Shown here: in pieces, positions 1 to 7,372 of the stretch
Layout: each line of letters starts with the position of its first letter
Numbering within the stretch: position 1 is the stretch's first letter
Notes under the pieces: generated by a model
What the model was told of the DNA's origin: nothing
The model's input: the letters and a program-made list of their open reading frames with translations, nothing else
Database searches by the model: none
Origin: a virus
DNA length: 35,278 nt
Virus record (IMG/VR): IMGVR_UViG_3300046458_000135
Span: 1 to 35,278 of that record
Strand: one strand, 5' to 3'
Made by a program: the position numbers and the translations under genes

Positions 1-24
1 ATGCGCAAATTCTTCAGAAAAATG

Positions 25-48
25 AATCGGATGCGCTTTTATCCGATT
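25..48. promoter_or_regulatory. Inverted-repeat operator upstream of the early genes
   Basis: A perfect 8-bp inverted repeat, AATCGGAT (25-32) and ATCCGATT (41-48), is separated by 8 bases. Its right arm touches the -35 element of the proposed early promoter. A dimeric phage repressor or the Ner-like protein bound here would block RNA polymerase. In Mu, both c repressor and Ner bind in this control region; the assignment to either is inference. A weaker 5-bp repeat, CAGGC/GCCTG, lies at 84-102. Confidence 0.55.
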
Positions 49-75
49 GACCCGCTCATTTTTTCGCGCAATCAT
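47..75 (+). promoter_or_regulatory. Putative early promoter (sigma70-type)
   Basis: TTGACC (47-52) matches five of six -35 consensus bases. After a 17-base spacer, AATCAT (70-75) matches four of six -10 bases. Transcription would start near 82, about 50 bases before the proposed Ner start. The inverted repeat at 25-48 overlaps the -35, as expected for a repressible early promoter. Confidence 0.45.
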
Positions 76-132
76 ATCCGCAACAGGCAGTTAGACAGCC
101 TGAATAGTCACTCACAAAGACGGGTAATACCC

Positions 133-474
133 ATGGATATAACCGACTTGCCTCGCGACGTAGCTGCCCGCTGGGAATGGATCAAATTTCAGCTTCGAGT
201 TCGTGGATGCCCGCCAGCCGAGCTGGCGCGCCAGATGGGCGTTACAGACCGCGCAATACGGGCGGTTAAGCACGCACCTTACCCACGAATCGAGCGTGAA
301 ATTGCGAGCCGCCTGGGCACAACTCCGCAGTTGCTTTGGCCGGACCGCTGGGACGTGGACGGAACGCCGCACAGGCAGCGTCCAAATCGCGCGGAAAAAA
401 ATCGCCTGAAGCGGACGTTAGAGGATAGCGGTTACGTCGCTCATTCGCACTGCAAAACTGATCTGGAGATATAG
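133..474 (+). CDS. ner: Ner-like (Nlp family) winged-HTH regulator
   Basis: This 113-residue protein resembles Mu Ner, a small DNA-binding protein that turns down early and repressor transcription during lytic growth. A helix-turn-helix spans about residues 28-48 (ELARQMGVTDRAIRAV). It is followed by the LLWPDRW segment (67-73), which is typical of the end of Ner/Nlp domains. A basic tail (about 80-110) makes it longer than Mu Ner (about 75 residues). The frame is open back to base 1, giving up to 157 residues. That extension would cover the proposed promoter and operator and has no domain character, so the ATG at 133 is preferred, although its ribosome binding site is weak. The transposase gene follows after two bases. 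The family call is firm and the start is less so. Confidence 0.82.
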   Translation: MDITDLPRDVAARWEWIKFQLRVRGCPPAELARQMGVTDRAIRAVKHAPYPRIEREIASRLGTTPQLLWPDRWDVDGTPHRQRPNRAEKNRLKRTLEDSGYVAHSHCKTDLEI

Positions 475-476
475 CC

Positions 477-2522
477 ATGCGTAAGTGGCTTACTGCACAG
501 GAACTTGCTGGCCTGCCTGGTATGCCGAGCACTGATCGGAACGTGCGGGCAATGGCAGAGCGCGAGAACTGGAAAGGTCAGCGGCGCGTAGGCACCAAAG
601 CGGTGGAATATTCGTACCTGGCTCTCCCTTCGGAAACTCAGGCCGCAATCATTGCCGAGGCAGTGTCAGGTGCCGGTTCCTCTCTAGAGGCTGATACGAC
701 AGTTGTGGCTCTCCTTGAAGACGGCGGCTCTAAAACTGCGTCCCGTTTGACTGAGAAGCAACGGAAGGTGATGTCCGCCCGCCTTGCGTTCTGCCGGGAA
801 ATCGAGCGTGCATCTGTGCATTTCTCCCAAAAAGCCGCCATCGAAGCGATGGTGAAAAACGCGCAGCTTGGTTTGCTGTCGCCCTATTTGCAGGCTTGCG
901 TAGATGTAGCGAACGATAGAGCAACCGACGGTCGGGGTCTGTCAGAGCGAACGCTCAAGCGCTGGCTGTCAACTTGGCGTGCAGCAGGGCGCGACGAAAT
1001 CTCGCTTGCACCTCTGCGTCAACGCGCAAATTTGGAAGTGCCGGATTGGTTGGTAGCTTTTCTTCGGTGCTACCAGCGGCCTACCAAGCCGACGGTTGCG
1101 GCTAGCTATGCCGAATTCAAGCGCAGCTACGAAGGCGTATTGCCCAGCATTCATGCGGTCCAAAGGTTCCTCAAGAAGCTGTCGCCCGATGCCCTGAATA
1201 GCGGACGCATGAGCCCGCAGGAATTGAAGGCGCTACAGCCATTCAATCGGCGTGCAACCAAAAACCTTTTCCCTGGCGACGTTTATACCGCTGACGGACA
1301 CAAGTTCGATGCCGAGGTGGCAAACCCCATCACTGGCAAGCCGTACCGCCCGGAGATTACGACCGTATTAGATGTTGCTACCCGCAAAGTCGTGGGGGTT
1401 TCCGTAGGGGAAGCCGAATCAGCATTCGGCGTTTTGGACGCTTTGAGAGAGGCAGTGCGGGAGTGCATGTTCGCGATTTTCTATGTGGACAACGGTTCCG
1501 GCTTCGATAACCACACCGTTCGGGAGGTAGTGGATCGTCTAGGTGGGACGATGATGAATTCATTGCCCTACAACAGTCAGGCCCGAGGTTTGTCTGAGCG
1601 CGGACACCAGACAATCTGGGTGCGGGCCGCGAAGAAATTGACGAGCTACATCGGCGCAGACATGGACAAGCATGCGGGCACGCGGATTCATCGGATTGGT
1701 CGGAAAGAACTTCGTGAAACAGGCAAAACGCGTTTGATGCCTACGTTCGGGGAGTTCCTGGCTGGGATGGAAGCTGAGATTGCGGAATACAACCAGACGC
1801 CTCACAGAGGATTGCCGAAGTTTACAGACCCTGTCACCGGCTCCATTCGGCATATGAGTCCCGATGAAGCCTGGCAGATGGCGTTAGCAGAGGGCTGGGA
1901 GCCGATTGTTGCTGAGCAACACGTAGTCGACTCACTTATGCGGCCTCAAATAACGAGGACGACAAGTCGAGGAGAGATCGCGTGGGCGGGTCAGCGTTAT
2001 TTCCTTTCGGATCTAACGGCCTTTCATGGTGAAGAAATACGCATGGCCTACGACGTTAGAGATGCTAGCCATGTCTGGGCCTACACCATGGAAGGCGAAC
2101 TGATCGGCGCCGCGAAACTGGACGGAAACGTATCGGACTACATGCCCCGGAGCATGCTGGAGATTGCTCGCGATAAGCGCATCAAAGGGCAGTACAAAAG
2201 GACCGTGGACAAGATCGAGACGTTGACCGGTAACAAGGTCGATCTGATCGCCCCGACAACCGCCCCGTCAGCAAATCTTCCAGCATCTGCGCTTGAAGCG
2301 GCTTTGGAATATGCCAAGGACATGCAGTTGCAGCAGGAGGTTTTTGAGATCCCCAGTAACGATGTCGCACGGTATCGGTTGTGGAAGGACTTGAATGAGC
2401 GTCAGGCCGCAGGCGCGATCCTTAGTGCAGAGGAAGGCCGCTGGTGGAAGGGTTACTCAACCCATCCTGACCTGATTTTTCAGCGTGAGCTGATGGAAGG
2501 GTTTGAAAAAAACGCGGGCTGA
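477..2522 (+). CDS. A: Mu-type DDE transposase (MuA)
   Basis: This 681-residue protein carries out strand transfer for integration and replicative transposition, as MuA (663 residues) does. The N-terminus (about 1-60) is the winged-helix Mu DNA-binding domain, with the WLTAQEL start and a TKAVEY wing. The RNase H-like core shows the catalytic triad as D273 (TADGHKFD), D338 (YVDNGSGF) and E374 (GLSERGHQ). The last spacing of 36 residues fits a DDE enzyme. A beta-barrel domain lies at about 485-550, followed by a helical tail that in Mu contacts MuB and ClpX. It starts two bases after the Ner stop and lies at the head of the early operon. All catalytic residues are present, so the transposase looks intact. 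Confidence 0.96.
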   Translation: MRKWLTAQELAGLPGMPSTDRNVRAMAERENWKGQRRVGTKAVEYSYLALPSETQAAIIAEAVSGAGSSLEADTTVVALLEDGGSKTASRLTEKQRKVMSARLAFCREIERASVHFSQKAAIEAMVKNAQLGLLSPYLQACVDVANDRATDGRGLSERTLKRWLSTWRAAGRDEISLAPLRQRANLEVPDWLVAFLRCYQRPTKPTVAASYAEFKRSYEGVLPSIHAVQRFLKKLSPDALNSGRMSPQELKALQPFNRRATKNLFPGDVYTADGHKFDAEVANPITGKPYRPEITTVLDVATRKVVGVSVGEAESAFGVLDALREAVRECMFAIFYVDNGSGFDNHTVREVVDRLGGTMMNSLPYNSQARGLSERGHQTIWVRAAKKLTSYIGADMDKHAGTRIHRIGRKELRETGKTRLMPTFGEFLAGMEAEIAEYNQTPHRGLPKFTDPVTGSIRHMSPDEAWQMALAEGWEPIVAEQHVVDSLMRPQITRTTSRGEIAWAGQRYFLSDLTAFHGEEIRMAYDVRDASHVWAYTMEGELIGAAKLDGNVSDYMPRSMLEIARDKRIKGQYKRTVDKIETLTGNKVDLIAPTTAPSANLPASALEAALEYAKDMQLQQEVFEIPSNDVARYRLWKDLNERQAAGAILSAEEGRWWKGYSTHPDLIFQRELMEGFEKNAG

Positions 2523-2546
2523 TGGACAGCCCGCACTTAGAGCAGT

Positions 2547-2570
2547 CGGCGTGTTGGCGCACGCCGTTTT
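2547..2570 (+). terminator. Possible attenuator between transposase and activator genes
   Basis: CGGCGTG (2547-2553) and CACGCCG (2560-2566) form a perfect 7-bp GC-rich stem with a 6-base loop, followed by TTTT. This is the minimal shape of a weak intrinsic terminator. It ends just before the AGGAG ribosome binding site (2571-2575) of the next gene. It could lower expression of the activator relative to the transposase, or act as a translational structure. The short T run argues against strong termination. Confidence 0.4.
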
Positions 2571-2583
2571 AGGAGTAAGCACA

Positions 2584-3306
2584 GTGAGTGTAACCAAAGT
2601 CGTCGCTCTTACCAATGTAGGGCTATTGGGCGGTGCCATGCAGCGTGCTCAAGCACGACCTGTAGGGCTGCCGGGATTAGTTGTTATGTACGGCCCAAGC
2701 GGGCTGGGGAAAAGCGTAGCCGCGTCGTACGCCGCGAACCTTCACAGGGCGTATTACGTGGAGTGCCGGGATACCTGGTCTAAAAAGGCTTTCCTGATGG
2801 CTGTCTTGAAAGACATGGCTGTCGCGCCGGGTCGTACGCTAAGCGACATGATGGACCAGATCGCTGAGCAGCTATCGCGCTCCATGCGTCCGCTGATTGT
2901 CGATGACGTGCAGTACATGCTCGATAAGGCAATTGCGAACGTTCTGACCGACCTCTACAACGCGAGCCAAGGCACCATCGTCTTGATCGGGGAAGAGCGA
3001 GTTCCAGCCTCCTTGGCGAAGTTGGAGCGCCTTCATAACCGAGTCCTGGAATGGGTGCCAGCACAGCCGGCCACATTGGTGGACCTCAGGACGCTGGCTG
3101 AGGCGAACTACCCACAACTGAAAATGACCGATGACCTGCTTGAGGATTTGGGCCGTGCTACGCGGGGATGCCTACGTCGTGCCGCTGTAAACCTGCATCG
3201 TGTCCAAAGTGAGGCTTCGGCAAACATGTTGGATCGCATTGATCTAGCCACCTGGGGTAAGCGCGGCTGGTTCACTGGCGAAGCCCCAAGCCGGAGGGCT
3301 CATTGA
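2584..3306 (+). CDS. B: MuB-type AAA+ ATPase, transposition activator
   Basis: This 240-residue AAA+ protein follows the transposase as MuB does. MuB binds target DNA with ATP, delivers it to MuA and gives target immunity. Walker A is GPSGLGKS (37-44) and Walker B is LIVDD (D107, D108); a sensor-like TIVLIGEE segment follows. The GTG at 2584 has AGGAG eight bases upstream. An upstream ATG in the same frame (2503) has no such site and would start inside the transposase gene. At 240 residues it is shorter than Mu MuB (312) and lacks room for the N-terminal helix-turn-helix region, as in other short TniB/MuB relatives. The function is confident and its immunity behaviour is not known. Confidence 0.9.
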   Translation: MSVTKVVALTNVGLLGGAMQRAQARPVGLPGLVVMYGPSGLGKSVAASYAANLHRAYYVECRDTWSKKAFLMAVLKDMAVAPGRTLSDMMDQIAEQLSRSMRPLIVDDVQYMLDKAIANVLTDLYNASQGTIVLIGEERVPASLAKLERLHNRVLEWVPAQPATLVDLRTLAEANYPQLKMTDDLLEDLGRATRGCLRRAAVNLHRVQSEASANMLDRIDLATWGKRGWFTGEAPSRRAH

Positions 3307-4085
3307 TGGCTGGGCGGAAATCACATCTGGTCGTCACGGGTACGAAAGAGCCTCGGCAGCGTATTTGGGAGTCTATCCGTGTGCTGCGTCCCGGCTTTTC
3401 GGTCAATGACATTGCAAGGCGGAGTGGTCAGCAGCTCTATGACATCAACCGATATTTCCAAGCCTTGGCGAAGGCTGGAATTATCAAGCTTATTGAGGCT
3501 CCTGCCGGGAAGGAGGGCCGAGTGTTCGCCTTGATTCATGACGAGGGTGTTGAGCATCCGCGACTGAACAGCAAGGGGCAGCGCACTTACGCTCATTTGG
3601 CTACGGAAAACATCTGGCGAACGCTCCGAATCTTAAGCGGGAACCTAACAGTAGAGGATGTTGCTCAGACCGCATCAGTAGGTGATGTGGTGCTGACGCC
3701 TATCAAAGTGCGTCAGTACATGAACGCACTTGCTGAGGCTGGATATCTCGAAAAAACCGAGAATGGTGCCCAGGCCGCTGATACCTATCGGCTCGTGAGC
3801 GGTAAGAACACAGGGCCTCGTCCGCCTGAAATTCGGCAGCTTGAGTCTTTGCAAGTCTATGACCCGAATCTGAGCAGGCTTGTATACGCCAAGACCACGG
3901 GATCTGTTGGGGCGGACCGCAGCTTGGTGGAACCGGGGATTGCACTTATTCGCAGTCGCGACCTGCTGCAAGAATGGCTCGATCAAGCGAGCAGTGCCAA
4001 TGGGGCCTTTGCGCCATCTGAGGATCTTCAGCAGCGCACTCAATTGGAATTGGCGTCACCTAGTGACTCAGGAGGACTGCAATGA
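3306..4085 (+). CDS. Hypothetical early protein with two winged-helix-like segments
   Basis: The protein has 259 residues and starts at the ATG that overlaps the stop of the MuB-type gene (TGATG), indicating coupled translation. Two similar segments can be seen. One is near residues 15-70 (RIWESIRVLRPGFSVNDIAR, then a GIIKL wing). The other is near 95-155 (IWRTLRILSGNLTVEDVAQ, then a GYLEK wing). Each looks like a winged helix, suggesting an internally duplicated DNA-binding protein. The C-terminal 80 residues are unassigned and end in a Gln/Ser-rich tail. Its place in the early operon fits a transposition or regulatory accessory role, but no specific function can be given. Confidence 0.75.
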   Translation: MAGRKSHLVVTGTKEPRQRIWESIRVLRPGFSVNDIARRSGQQLYDINRYFQALAKAGIIKLIEAPAGKEGRVFALIHDEGVEHPRLNSKGQRTYAHLATENIWRTLRILSGNLTVEDVAQTASVGDVVLTPIKVRQYMNALAEAGYLEKTENGAQAADTYRLVSGKNTGPRPPEIRQLESLQVYDPNLSRLVYAKTTGSVGADRSLVEPGIALIRSRDLLQEWLDQASSANGAFAPSEDLQQRTQLELASPSDSGGLQ

Positions 4086-4456
4086 CTCAAGTGAATCTCT
4101 CTGGCTGGGGCGCTGACCTCCCTATGTTTGTTCGCTTGCTGGCTGCGGAGGTAGCGGCAACGTCTCGCGCTAAAGCGGCTAAGCGCATCGGAATGAGTCG
4201 CACCGCAGTGAGCCTCGTTTTGGCGAACAAATACGCAAGCCCGAGCACGGCTGGTGTTGAACGTCGCGTAATGGATGTCCTCGGACGGATTGAATGTGCC
4301 GCTATTCGCGAAACGCTGACCGTCGAGCAGTGCCAAGGCTTCCATAAACGTTCTGCCCCTACTCACAACCCAATGGCGATGCAGCATTGGCAAGCGTGCC
4401 AGCACTGCCCAATGAATCCGAACTGCGGAGGTGATGGTTATGCAACAGTCCACTGA
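4082..4456 (+). CDS. Small HTH protein with C-terminal cysteine cluster
   Basis: The protein has 124 residues and starts in a 4-base overlap with the previous gene. A helix-turn-helix lies at about 29-50 (AAKRIGMSRTAVSLVLANKY), resembling the LacI/Cro class. The C-terminal part carries C72, C84, C106, C109 and C115, with the closing WQACQHCPMNPNC pattern. That arrangement could bind zinc or an iron-sulfur cluster. It may be an early DNA-binding regulator. Function is unknown; the metal site is inferred from cysteine spacing only. Confidence 0.75.
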   Translation: MTQVNLSGWGADLPMFVRLLAAEVAATSRAKAAKRIGMSRTAVSLVLANKYASPSTAGVERRVMDVLGRIECAAIRETLTVEQCQGFHKRSAPTHNPMAMQHWQACQHCPMNPNCGGDGYATVH

Positions 4457-4925
4457 GCCCGGAATTCAAATCGTTGTAAGAGGCGCAGGCTTGATCCAGC
4501 TGCACTGCCAGGGGCGCTGCGTAGGTTTTGCTGTGTCGTACCGCGCTGCCACGTTTCAGGCTGAAAAGTTGGGGACCCTTTTTTCTGCGCAAAACCAAAT
4601 GCGGGACGGTACTTCGATTGATCAGACGATCAAAGCTCAGTTCGGTTCCCGGAAGGTAGAAATGTCTAACGGGGATGTGATGGGTGTCACAGCGGGTGCA
4701 TGGGTGGTCGAAGCTGGCGATGGTACTGCCGTCCGTGAATTCCCTGTGAAAGAAGACGCCGAACGGTTTCGGGTTGAGCTGGAAACTTATCACTACGCAA
4801 TGCCCGCAAGCGCTGAAGACGGCGAATGGTCTGAGGCGCAAATTGCCTGGTATCGAAATCACCCTGCGCCGATGGCGTCGGCCTGCGGAGGGTCGTTCCG
4901 GGTTCGTCAGTTGGGGGTGCATTGA
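4440..4925 (+). CDS. Hypothetical early phage protein
   Basis: This is a 161-residue protein with no recognised domain. The ATG at 4440 is chosen because GGAGG (4427-4431) lies eight bases upstream; GTG 4431 and ATG 4434 in the same frame sit on top of that site. It overlaps the previous gene by 17 bases and the next by one, so it belongs to the tightly packed early operon. The sequence is mixed alpha/beta with no signal peptide or membrane segment. I do not recognise a function. Confidence 0.7.
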   Translation: MQQSTEPGIQIVVRGAGLIQLHCQGRCVGFAVSYRAATFQAEKLGTLFSAQNQMRDGTSIDQTIKAQFGSRKVEMSNGDVMGVTAGAWVVEAGDGTAVREFPVKEDAERFRVELETYHYAMPASAEDGEWSEAQIAWYRNHPAPMASACGGSFRVRQLGVH

Positions 4926-5419
4926 TGCGCACTCGTTGCCCGAACTGCGGAACCACTCTTTCGCTTGATGCGCTGATCGCGCACGACGGCGCCCGCGAAG
5001 CCCTGGGCATTGCTTTCAAAATGTCCGGTCCTCTGGGCAATGCCCTGGTGCGTTACCTCGGGCTGTTCCGACCAGAAACGCGGGAGCTGACATTGGACCG
5101 CGTGGCGAAGTTGCTCGGCGAGCTGTTGCCAGATGTTCAGGCGCAACGCATCGAGCGTAGCGGCCAAGTCTTCGAGGCTCCGCCCGAGTGTTGGGCATGG
5201 GCAATCGAGCAGACATTGGCAGCGCGCGAGGCTGGGCGTTTGGTGACTCCGCTCAAGGGGCATGGCTGGCTTTATCAGGTCATGTCGCAGTACCAGCCAG
5301 GATCGACCGGAGGTGCGATGGTTTTGGCTCCTGAGAGTCGTGTTTTGCCTCAACGTCCGAAACAGCAGAGCCAGACCATTGCCGCTATGAGCGCGTTGGA
5401 GGCGCGATTGCGTGATTGA
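4925..5419 (+). CDS. Hypothetical protein with N-terminal zinc-ribbon half site
   Basis: The protein has 164 residues. It begins with RTRCPNCGTTLSLDAL, in which C5 and C8 look like a zinc knuckle. A third cysteine lies in the PPECWAW segment, but no clear second CxxC pair is visible. The body is helical. The start overlaps the preceding stop as TGATG. The nucleic-acid-binding zinc knuckle and the position before a P-like small helical protein suggest involvement in phage DNA replication or transposition, but this is inference only. Confidence 0.72.
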   Translation: MRTRCPNCGTTLSLDALIAHDGAREALGIAFKMSGPLGNALVRYLGLFRPETRELTLDRVAKLLGELLPDVQAQRIERSGQVFEAPPECWAWAIEQTLAAREAGRLVTPLKGHGWLYQVMSQYQPGSTGGAMVLAPESRVLPQRPKQQSQTIAAMSALEARLRD

Positions 5420-5891
5420 GAAATGGCTTGAGCGTGAGGTGGGTCAGGGATTGATGGGGCTGGTTGCACTGCGTCTTGATGGGGCGCCTGCGGCTGACGC
5501 TATCACCCTGACGCTGGACATCTGGCTGGTCGCGCTGGGCAAGGGCAGCAAATGGGAAGAGTCGGTCGACGCGCTACGCATTCGCAAAGCATTCGAAACG
5601 CTCTATGCGACCTGCGAACGCTGGCCTGCCCCTGCTCGGCTCATGCGCGAACTCCGGCCAGCAGAGCCACAACGACAACTGGCTAGACCGAAACGAACAG
5701 AAGAACAACTCCAGACGGGGAACGAAGCATTGAGCCAGCTCATTGCGACGATGAGGCGCCAGGCCAGTTCCGATGCCGCTCTCAAGACAGATGAACAAAT
5801 TGAAGATTCAAAGAAACAGGCTCTGGCAGCACTTGCGGAATTGCAAAACCGGGCCTCTCAAACCAAAAACATGGAACAACCGAATCAATGA
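5412..5891 (+). CDS. Hypothetical early protein, helical
   Basis: The protein has 159 residues. The GTG at 5412 is supported by GGAGG at 5398-5402; it overlaps the previous gene by eight bases. The N-terminal half is compact and carries a WPAPARLMREL segment, recalling the Trp-Pro motif in some phage replication or helicase-loader-like small proteins. The C-terminal half is Gln/Lys/Glu-rich, probably a helical or disordered tail. The resemblance is loose and no function is claimed. Confidence 0.7.
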   Translation: MIEKWLEREVGQGLMGLVALRLDGAPAADAITLTLDIWLVALGKGSKWEESVDALRIRKAFETLYATCERWPAPARLMRELRPAEPQRQLARPKRTEEQLQTGNEALSQLIATMRRQASSDAALKTDEQIEDSKKQALAALAELQNRASQTKNMEQPNQ

Positions 5892-6532
5892 ACAACATCC
5901 CTGAAGGTTTTCGTAAGGACGCAAAAGGTCACTTGGTGCCCGAGGAATTGATTAAGCCGATTGACTTGGCCCGTGACGAGCTGGTGCTCGAACTGGTTGC
6001 AAAGGCCAAGGCTGTATCGGCGTCTTTGGCACAGTTCAAGGTCGCCGCTTTCGGCGACATCAAGGCATTCGTCGAGATGTCGGCGGAACAATACAAGGCC
6101 ACCATCGGCGGCAAGAAGGGGAACGTCACCCTGTTTGCATTCGATGGTCGTTTCAAAATCGTCCACGCCGTGCAGGACTCAATCAAGTTCGATGAACGCT
6201 TACAGGCGGCTCGCGTGTTGATCGACGAATGTGCCGCTGAGTGGACTCAGGATGCGCGTAGCGAAGTGCGCGTGCTGGTCAATGAAGCGTTTCGCACTGA
6301 CCGAGCGGGTGAGATCAGCACCGGTCGTGTGCTCGGCTTGCGCAGGCTGGAGATTCAGGACGAGCGCTGGCAGCGAGCTATGCAGGCCATTGGTGAGGCT
6401 GTCCAGGTCGTGGGTTCGAAAAGCTACGTCCGGGTTTATGAGCGTATCGGTGAGTCCGACCAATACGCCCCTATTCCGCTGGATATCGCGAGCATCTTTG
6501 TCGCAGACACTGTGCCATCGACGCTGCACTGA
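5888..6532 (+). CDS. DUF3164 family phage protein
   Basis: This 214-residue protein matches the DUF3164 family, which recurs in the early region of Mu-like phages. Recognisable parts are the N-terminal IPEGFRKDAKGHLVPEELI and the central GKKGNVTLFAFDGRFKI followed by ERLQAARVLIDECAAEW. It overlaps the preceding gene by four bases (ATGA). The family has no established biochemical role. Its constant place between the transposition genes and GemA suggests a part in early DNA metabolism, but that is inference. Confidence 0.88.
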   Translation: MNNIPEGFRKDAKGHLVPEELIKPIDLARDELVLELVAKAKAVSASLAQFKVAAFGDIKAFVEMSAEQYKATIGGKKGNVTLFAFDGRFKIVHAVQDSIKFDERLQAARVLIDECAAEWTQDARSEVRVLVNEAFRTDRAGEISTGRVLGLRRLEIQDERWQRAMQAIGEAVQVVGSKSYVRVYERIGESDQYAPIPLDIASIFVADTVPSTLH

Positions 6533-6588
6533 TTCGAAACCACAACATTAGAAAACTGCAAAACAGCCCAACCGAGAGAGTAGTACGA

Positions 6589-6822
6589 ATGGCTAAGTTC
6601 AATATCACCGTAGACGACACCACTGGCTCTGTATCCATCAGCATCGATAACAAGCATGACCTGCACAGCAGTGCGGCTGGCCGCGTCGTCGACGCCATGC
6701 TCAAAGGCGTAAAGCTGCTCGACCGCATTGCTTTGCCTATCACCTCCGCGACGCCTGGCTGCGATTGTGAGGTATGCCAAGCCACCCGCGAGCTGTACCA
6801 GACCAAACCAACTATCCATTAA
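6589..6822 (+). CDS. Small hypothetical protein with CDCEVC motif
   Basis: The protein has 77 residues. The N-terminal half is beta-rich (MAKFNITVDDTTGSVSISI), a central helix follows, and a CDCEVC cysteine cluster lies near residues 59-64. A purine-rich GAGAGAG site precedes the ATG. Its stop codon is only two bases before the first paired base of the ribozyme-like structure at 6825-6892, so the two probably share a transcript. I do not recognise a family. Confidence 0.65.
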   Translation: MAKFNITVDDTTGSVSISIDNKHDLHSSAAGRVVDAMLKGVKLLDRIALPITSATPGCDCEVCQATRELYQTKPTIH

Positions 6823-6824
6823 TT

Positions 6825-6892
6825 GAAGCGAAACCGCCTCGGGAAACCGGGGCGGTCTGCCCGCCGTGGTGGACGGGTACTGATGAGCAGCC
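6825..6892 (+). ncRNA. Type II hammerhead ribozyme candidate
   Basis: All conserved core positions are present in the type II (open stem II) order. C6829 precedes GAA (6830-6832). A6833 pairs with U6856 to open stem III, which is a continuous 10-bp helix (6833-6842 with 6847-6856, one U.G) closed by a GAAA tetraloop. The cleavage triplet G-U-C ends at C6857. Stem I pairs 6858-6863 with 6874-6879 (one G.U). CUGAUGA follows at 6880-6886, then G6887. Stem II is short: C6829-G6887 and G6828-C6888, then two purine mismatches and G6825-C6891. Predicted self-cleavage is between C6857 and U6858. The element fills the gap between an early gene and the ribosome binding site of the next. Cleavage would split the early mRNA, leaving a hairpin on each new end. 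The biological role is inference. Confidence 0.85.
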
Positions 6893-6901
6893 GAGGGAAA
6901 T

Positions 6902-7324
6902 ATGCAGCAGTCGGATTGGGACGAATTGAAGGAGCAGATGGGCCGCCCGTGGGGCGCTATGAGGCTCAAAGTTGATGGGTTCGATGTCGACCTGGTTCAG
7001 GTCACCCACCCAACCAAAAAGAGTTGGTCTACGGGTGTTTATGTCGACGGCTTCGTGAAAGGTATCTGGCTGGACTGTGACCACAAAACCGGCGAGCCCA
7101 AGCATGAAGAAACTCGGCGGTTCCTGCGCAAGATCACCCGACCTCTTCATACAAAAAAGGACATCGAGTTTTATCGGGAGCTACGCGGCAAGCGCGAAGC
7201 CACCAGACTCGCGGCCATTAAGTTCTATAGCTACGACTGGTTCTGGACCAGTTACGGCTCTCTGAAAAAACACCTGGAAGCGAATAACACCAGCATTGAG
7301 CGCGTGTCGGACACTCTCCACTAA
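6902..7324 (+). CDS. Hypothetical early protein downstream of the ribozyme
   Basis: This is a 140-residue soluble protein with GAGGG (6893-6897) just ahead of the ATG. Visible features are a beta-rich N-terminal half (VDGFDVDLVQVTHPTKKSW, then GVYVDGFVKGIWL) and a basic helical C-terminal half. It could be a small nucleic-acid-associated protein, but no family is recognised. It is the first gene after the hammerhead candidate. Its mRNA would begin 44 bases upstream of the ATG if cleavage occurs, with the stem I hairpin at its 5-prime end. Confidence 0.7.
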   Translation: MQQSDWDELKEQMGRPWGAMRLKVDGFDVDLVQVTHPTKKSWSTGVYVDGFVKGIWLDCDHKTGEPKHEETRRFLRKITRPLHTKKDIEFYRELRGKREATRLAAIKFYSYDWFWTSYGSLKKHLEANNTSIERVSDTLH

Positions 7325-7372
7325 TCAAGCATGATTCAGCCGCGCTGGCGGCGCTATTTGATGGGTAAACAT

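Noticed and set aside
1-132. N-terminal extension of the Ner-like protein
   Set aside because: The frame is open, but the extension would cover the promoter and operator and adds no recognisable domain. Not excluded, since bases before 1 are unseen.
4359-4922. 187-codon open frame on the minus strand
   Set aside because: Antisense to the well-supported coupled gene at 4440-4925 with its own GGAGG site; no protein features.
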